This document shows positions 14,033-17,360 of a stretch of 17,360 nucleotides of DNA, one piece after another (position 1 is the stretch's first letter; each line of letters opens with the position of its first letter). The stretch lies in assembly GCA_000720805.1 (NCBI GenBank), contig JODI01000125.1:1-17360 (forward strand), read 5' to 3'. The translations under genes and the position numbers were made by a program. Below the pieces are notes generated by a model. The model did no database searches. It saw nothing but the letters and a program-made list of their open reading frames with translations, and was not told where the DNA came from. This DNA comes from Streptomyces violaceoruber. GTDB lineage: Bacteria; Actinomycetota; Actinomycetes; Streptomycetales; Streptomycetaceae.

Positions 14033-14045
14033 TATGTTGGACATA
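14033..14045. promoter_or_regulatory. Palindrome TATGTTGGACATA in the kinase/dehydrogenase divergent region
   Basis: TATGT and ACATA are perfect 5-bp arms around TGG, in an AT-rich patch of the 189-base divergent region 13939-14127. The half TATGTTG recurs at 14084-14090. The dyad resembles a dimeric repressor operator. No regulator gene lies next to it in this window, so the binder is unknown. No convincing promoter hexamers were found here. Confidence 0.45.
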
Positions 14046-14095
14046 GAACCGACGGAAGAGCACCACAGCACCGTCAAGCACAGTATGTTGTTCTC

Positions 14096-14109
14096 GTTAC
14101 AGCATTTGG
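14096..14109. promoter_or_regulatory. Regulator box copy (idonate-operon proximal)
   Basis: GTTACAGCATTTGG, with left flank TGTTCTC, resembles the box in the IclR/cyclase region at 9106-9127 (TGTTC, TCGTT, CAGCATTT and GG in the same order, with one-base gaps). It lies 18 bases before the start of the dehydrogenase gene. Regulation by the IclR protein is inferred. Confidence 0.45.
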
Positions 14110-14127
14110 TTCAGAGGGTAGGTCAGA

Positions 14128-15045
14128 GTGACAGGACATCCGGAGGTGGGGGTCGCCGGGCTCGGAGTCATGGGGTCGGCCATCGCCCGCAGGCTGCTGG
14201 AGCGCCGGCGCACCGTGCGGGTCTACGACGTCCGGCAGGACGCGATGGCGGAACTCGCCGGGGACGGGGCGGAACCGGTGGACTCGGCGGCACTGCTCGC
14301 TTCCTCCTCTTCCTCCTCCTCCGCCGCCGCCGCCGCCACGGTGATCCTGTCGCTCAACACCGCCGACATCGTCGAACAGGTGGTCTTCGGCCCCGAAGGG
14401 GTCCTCACCGTCGCGCCCGAGGGCGTCCTCGTCATCGACATGTCCAGCATCGATCCCGGCCGCACCCGCGCCTTCGCCGAACGCGCCGCGAAGCTCGGCG
14501 CCGGCTGGGTCGACGCTCCCTTGTCGGGCGGCGTACCGGGTGCGGAGCGCGGTGAGTTGACGCTGATGCTCGGCGGCGAGGAGGAGGACGTGGAACGGGC
14601 GCTGCCCGTGCTCGACGCGCTCTCCTCCCGCCTCACCCACATCGGGCCGCCCGGCTCGGGACAGCTGGTCAAGTCCGTCAACCAGGTGCTGGTCGGCTGC
14701 GGATTCGCCGCCCTCGCCGAGGCCGCCGCCCTGGTGCGGGCGGCCGGTCTGCCGCCCCGGCAGGTACGGGCGGCGCTCACCGGGGGCAGGGCCGACTCGG
14801 CGCTCCTCCAGGAGTTCTTCCTCAAGTTCGCCGAAGTCGACCTCACGCCCACCGGACGGGTCAGCAACATGGTCAAGGACCTGGAGGCGGCCCGCGACTA
14901 CGCGCGCTCGGCGGGAGTCCCGCTCCCGGTCACCACCGCCGTCTCCGAACTGCACCGCTGGCTCGCCGCAGCGGGCCACGGCGACGCCGACAACGCCGCG
15001 CTCATGCACTACTACGGATCCGTTCCGACGGGAGACCACTCATGA
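14128..15045 (+). CDS. NAD(P)-dependent beta-hydroxyacid dehydrogenase with Ser/Ala run
   Basis: The 305-residue protein belongs to the 3-hydroxyisobutyrate / 2-hydroxy-3-oxopropionate reductase family. The Rossmann motif is VGVAGLGVMGSAIARRLLERR. The substrate loop is DAPLSGGVPGAERGELTLMLGG (about 129-150), and the catalytic residues Lys182 and Asn185 are in GSGQLVKSVNQ. Residues 59-65 are seven serines and 66-70 five alanines, encoded by (TCC/TCT)7(GCC)5. They lie where the family has a short loop before the beta-strand TVILSL. Start GTG at 14128 fits the first beta-strand; the ribosome site is only moderate. The stop overlaps the next gene by 4 bases (ATGA). It heads the idonate-type operon, divergent from the kinase. 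The substrate is unknown; a 3-hydroxy sugar acid or tartronate semialdehyde is plausible. Confidence 0.92.
   Translation: MTGHPEVGVAGLGVMGSAIARRLLERRRTVRVYDVRQDAMAELAGDGAEPVDSAALLASSSSSSSAAAAATVILSLNTADIVEQVVFGPEGVLTVAPEGVLVIDMSSIDPGRTRAFAERAAKLGAGWVDAPLSGGVPGAERGELTLMLGGEEEDVERALPVLDALSSRLTHIGPPGSGQLVKSVNQVLVGCGFAALAEAAALVRAAGLPPRQVRAALTGGRADSALLQEFFLKFAEVDLTPTGRVSNMVKDLEAARDYARSAGVPLPVTTAVSELHRWLAAAGHGDADNAALMHYYGSVPTGDHS
14302..14337 (+). repeat. Trinucleotide microsatellite (TCC)n(GCC)n inside a gene
   Basis: Twelve successive in-frame codons are TCC/TCT (seven) and then GCC (five), giving a Ser7-Ala5 run. The unit length of 3 means slippage would change length without breaking the frame. 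Confidence 0.9.
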
Positions 15046-15821
15046 CCGCCAAGGGCCCCGCGCTGTTCGACCTCTCCGGGCGGCTGGCCCTGGTCACCGG
15101 TTCCAGCAAGGGCATAGGGGCCGCGCTGGCGGCAGGGCTGGCCGAGGCGGGCGCCGAACTCGTGCTCAACGGCCGCGATCCCGAGGCCCTGGAACGGGCC
15201 CGCGCCGACCTCGCCGCACGCACCGGGACCAAGGTGCACGCCGTGCCCTTCGACGTCACCGACGAGGCGGCCGTACAGGCGGGCGTCCAGGAGATCGAGG
15301 ACCGGCTCGGCCCGCTGGACATCCTGGTCAACAACACCGGCGTACAGCACCGCGAACCGCTCCTCGAGGTCTCCGCCGCGAACTTCGAGCGGGTCCTGCA
15401 CACCAACCTCACCAGCGCCTTCCTGGTCGGCCGGGCGGTGGCCGCGGGCATGGTCGGGCGCGGCCACGGAAAGATCGTCAACATCTGTTCCGTGCAGACC
15501 TGGCTCGCCCGCCCCGGCATCGCCGCCTACGCGGCGTCCAAGGGCGGCCTCGCGATGCTCACCCGGGGCATGTGCGCGGAGTGGGCCGGCTCGGGGCTGA
15601 CGGTCAACGGCCTGGCACCCGGCTACGTCGTCACCGAACTCACCCGTCCCCTCGTCGACGACCCGGCCTTCGACTCCTGGATCCGGGGCCGCACCCCGGC
15701 CGGTCGCTGGGCCTCGGTCGAGGATCTCGTCGGAACGCTGGTGTGGCTCGCCGCCCCCGCGTCGGACTTCGTCAACGGCCAGGTGATCGCCGTCGACGGT
15801 GGCCTGACCGCGGTCATCTGA
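15042..15821 (+). CDS. idnO: Gluconate 5-dehydrogenase (IdnO-like short-chain dehydrogenase)
   Basis: This 259-residue SDR protein is predicted to reduce 5-keto-D-gluconate to D-gluconate with NAD(P)H. Visible features are the cofactor motif TGSSKGIG (20-26), NNTG (97-100), and the catalytic set Asn122, Ser150, Tyr163 and Lys167 (NICSVQ, YAASK). Several stretches are close to E. coli IdnO: KIVNICSVQ, AYAASKGGLAMLTRGMCAE, VNGLAPGYVVTELTRPLV and ASDFVNGQVIAVDGG. The start ATG overlaps the preceding stop (ATGA), and GGGAG lies 7 bases upstream. The next gene, an idonate-type dehydrogenase, follows after 14 bases, the pairing known from E. coli idnDO. A different ketose substrate is possible in actinobacteria. 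Confidence 0.9.
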   Translation: MTAKGPALFDLSGRLALVTGSSKGIGAALAAGLAEAGAELVLNGRDPEALERARADLAARTGTKVHAVPFDVTDEAAVQAGVQEIEDRLGPLDILVNNTGVQHREPLLEVSAANFERVLHTNLTSAFLVGRAVAAGMVGRGHGKIVNICSVQTWLARPGIAAYAASKGGLAMLTRGMCAEWAGSGLTVNGLAPGYVVTELTRPLVDDPAFDSWIRGRTPAGRWASVEDLVGTLVWLAAPASDFVNGQVIAVDGGLTAVI

Positions 15822-15835
15822 GAAGGACCGAGGAC

Positions 15836-16945
15836 ATGAATTCATCGAACTCATCAAACTCATCGAACCCGGCAAAATCATCGATCTCATCTACGATGCG
15901 GGCGGTCGTGGCCCATGGGGCGGGCGACCTGCGCCTGGAGGAACGACCGGTGCCGCAGCCGGGCCCCGGCGAGGTGGCGGTCGACATCCGCTACGGCGGG
16001 ATCTGCGGCTCCGACCTGCACTACTGGCGGCACGGCGCGGTCGGCGAGTTCCGGCTGCGCGAACCGCTCGTCCTGGGCCACGAGATCGTCGGCCGGGTGC
16101 GCGCGGCGGGCCCCGGCACACAGGCCCCTCCGCCCGGCACCCCGGTGGCCGTACACCCGCTGGCCTCCTGTGGCACATGCCGCCAGTGCCGCGCCGGACG
16201 ACGCAACACCTGTCTGGACACCGGCTATCTGGGCAGCGCCGCCCGCAACCCGCACGTCCAGGGCGGCTTCGCGGAGGTCCTGGTGGTGCCCGCGGACCGG
16301 GTGCTGCCCCTCCCCGAGGGCCTGGACATGCGGCTCGCCGCGGTCGCCGAGCCCGCGGCGGTCGCCTGGCACGCGGTACGGCAGGCCGGCGACGTCCGCG
16401 GGAAGCGGGTCCTGGTCACCGGGGCCGGCCCGATCGGCTGCCTGGTGGTCGCGGCCCTGCGCGCCGCCGGCGCCGGTGAGATCACCGTGACCGACGTCCA
16501 CGAGGCACCGCTGGCCGTCGCGAAACAGGTGGGCGCCGACTCGACCGTACGGGTGGGCGGTCCCTCGAACGGCGACGACGTACTGGAGGAACTGGCGGCG
16601 GACATCGCCATCGAGTCCTCGGGCAACCCCGCCGGACTGCGCACCTGCGTGTACGGAGTGGACCGGGGCGGCCTGGTGGTGGGCCTCGGCCTGCTCCCGC
16701 CCGGGGACACCCCGGTGCCTGCGAACGCCGTGATCACGAGGGAGCTACGGCTGGTCGGCTCCTTCCGCTTCGACACCGAACTCGCCGAGGTACTCCGAGC
16801 GCTGGCCGACGGCCGCCTCCCGGTCGACCCGGTCGTGACCTCCGTACTCCCCGTGGCACGCACCGGCGAGGCCTTCGAACTGGCGGCGGACCCGGCGCGG
16901 TCGTGCAAGGTGCTGCTCGACTTCGCCGACCCGACGACGCCCTGA
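15836..16945 (+). CDS. idnD: L-idonate 5-dehydrogenase-like zinc alcohol dehydrogenase
   Basis: This 369-residue medium-chain dehydrogenase is predicted to oxidise L-idonate to 5-keto-D-gluconate. Features: catalytic zinc ligands Cys57 (GGICGSDLHYW), His82/Glu83 (LGHEIVG) and Glu172 (AEPAAVAWHA); structural zinc cysteines 112, 115, 118 and 126; the Rossmann motif VTGAGPIGCLVVAALRAAGA; and LVGSFRFDTELAEVLRALADG. The motifs GSAARNPHVQGGFAE and GSFRF are shared with E. coli IdnD. ATG at 15836 has GAAGGA 8 bases upstream, so translation should start there. This adds a 20-residue Asn/Ser-rich leader from a repetitive AT-rich stretch before MRAVVAHG, which itself (ATG 15896) has no ribosome site. 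It ends the operon with the IdnO-like gene. Related polyol dehydrogenases are an alternative. Confidence 0.9.
   Translation: MNSSNSSNSSNPAKSSISSTMRAVVAHGAGDLRLEERPVPQPGPGEVAVDIRYGGICGSDLHYWRHGAVGEFRLREPLVLGHEIVGRVRAAGPGTQAPPPGTPVAVHPLASCGTCRQCRAGRRNTCLDTGYLGSAARNPHVQGGFAEVLVVPADRVLPLPEGLDMRLAAVAEPAAVAWHAVRQAGDVRGKRVLVTGAGPIGCLVVAALRAAGAGEITVTDVHEAPLAVAKQVGADSTVRVGGPSNGDDVLEELAADIAIESSGNPAGLRTCVYGVDRGGLVVGLGLLPPGDTPVPANAVITRELRLVGSFRFDTELAEVLRALADGRLPVDPVVTSVLPVARTGEAFELAADPARSCKVLLDFADPTTP
15839..15892 (+). repeat. AT-rich 9-bp repeat encoding an Asn-Ser-Ser leader
   Basis: Codons 2-19 of the idonate-type dehydrogenase are six 9-base units: three code Asn-Ser-Ser, followed by Asn-Pro-Ala, Lys-Ser-Ser and Ile-Ser-Ser. 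The units are built on A-A-C-TCATC-R. At well under 50% GC the stretch stands out sharply from its surroundings. Confidence 0.85.
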
Positions 16946-17000
16946 CACGGACGGGTAGGGGATACGACGGCCTGATGGCCCGGCGACCCCTTGCACCTGA

Positions 17001-17027
17001 GCCGCCGTCGGCTCGGTCGACGGCGGC
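17001..17027. terminator. Stem-loop between convergent genes
   Basis: GCCGCCGTC (17001-17009) and GACGGCGGC (17019-17027) are perfect 9-base arms around a 9-base loop, in the 90-base gap between the convergent idnD-like and araD-like genes. It likely serves as a shared terminator. No U-run is present. Confidence 0.6.
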
Positions 17028-17035
17028 GGCAGCGG

Positions 17036-17360
17036 TCATCCGGGGGCGGCTGTCATGTCCGGGTTGCCGTAGTAGGCGTCGGGGCCGTGTTTGCGCGTGT
17101 AGTGGCGCTCGAGGAGGTGGTCGGGTGGTGGGGCGATCGAGGCAAGGGCCATGGTGTGGAGGGCGATGTCGGCGACGGCCTCGCAGATGATGGCGTGTTC
17201 GAGGGACTTGCGGGCGGTGGCACCCCAGGTGAAGGGGCCGTGGTTGGCGACCAGGGCGGCCGGCACTTCGGCCGCCTGCTGGTCGTCCCCGTTCAGCATG
17301 TCGACGATGACGCGGCCGGTGTTGTACTCGTAGTCCTTCGCGCACTGCTCGGCGGTGAGG
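17036..17360 (-). CDS. araD: L-ribulose-5-phosphate 4-epimerase, C-terminal part (runs off the window)
   Basis: The visible 107 codons are the C-terminal half of a class II aldolase-family epimerase, which converts L-ribulose 5-phosphate to D-xylulose 5-phosphate. AEQCAKDYEYNTGRVIVDML, ALVANHGPFTWG (with a zinc-ligand His), ARKSLEHAIICEAVA and the terminal LERHYTRKHGPDAYYG match the conserved end of AraD/UlaF/SgbE. The frame is open to the window edge, so the start lies beyond 17360. An internal ATG at 17299 is not the start, because conserved family sequence precedes it. It converges on the idonate-type operon. Its pathway may be L-arabinose or another pentose/ascorbate route; neighbours outside the window would decide. 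Confidence 0.92.
   Translation of the reverse strand, partial: LTAEQCAKDYEYNTGRVIVDMLNGDDQQAAEVPAALVANHGPFTWGATARKSLEHAIICEAVADIALHTMALASIAPPPDHLLERHYTRKHGPDAYYGNPDMTAAPG

Noticed and set aside
13939..14127. Promoter hexamers for the kinase and for the dehydrogenase operon
   Set aside because: TTGACG on the minus strand and TTGTTC on the plus strand lack a suitably spaced -10, so no promoter was called.
91..17360. TTA codons as a sign of bldA-dependent developmental control
   Set aside because: I looked for TTA in frame in the called genes and did not recognise any.

Overview
The window is a GC-rich stretch (GC-biased third codon positions, many GTG starts, AAGGAG/GGAG ribosome sites, 1-4 bp gene overlaps) that looks like a Streptomyces or close actinobacterial chromosome. 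It appears to start at the very end of a sequencing contig: bases 5-23 match the Nextera transposon mosaic end with one mismatch, so the first ~23 bases are probably adapter and not genome. All functional calls come from recognising protein motifs by eye; no database search was run.

Left part (24-3440): a LacI-family regulator (minus strand) is divergent from a GH36 alpha-galactosidase (plus strand). Two palindromic operator-like sites lie at the regulator start, one almost identical to the ideal lac operator. Centre-left (3437-9084, minus strand): an IclR-family regulator, then a ribose/galactose-type ABC importer operon (two-domain ATPase, permease, lipoprotein sugar-binding protein), ending in a wrecked transaldolase gene of which only the N- and C-terminal codons remain.

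Centre-right (9279-12258, plus strand): a tightly overlapping three-gene operon divergent from the IclR gene: a cyclase/kynurenine-formamidase-fold metal hydrolase, a D-2-hydroxyacid dehydrogenase and a 3-hydroxyisobutyrate-dehydrogenase-family reductase. A hairpin separates it from a convergent FGGY gluconokinase-like gene (minus strand).

Right part (14128-16945, plus strand): divergent from the kinase, a second 3-hydroxyisobutyrate-type dehydrogenase, a gluconate 5-dehydrogenase (IdnO-like) and an L-idonate 5-dehydrogenase (IdnD-like) form an operon. A convergent L-ribulose-5-phosphate 4-epimerase (AraD-like) runs off the right edge.

Taken together the window reads as a sugar-acid catabolic island. 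IdnD-like, IdnO-like and the FGGY kinase can in principle carry L-idonate to 5-ketogluconate, gluconate and 6-phosphogluconate; the ABC importer would bring in the substrate; the cyclase-fold hydrolase and the extra 2- and 3-hydroxyacid dehydrogenases suggest an additional, perhaps undescribed, lactone or hydroxyacid branch. A related sequence built around CAGCAT(T)TTGG recurs in the control regions of the IclR/cyclase pair and the kinase/dehydrogenase pair, with weaker copies before the importer, suggesting these units form one regulon. The exact substrate cannot be read from the sequence.
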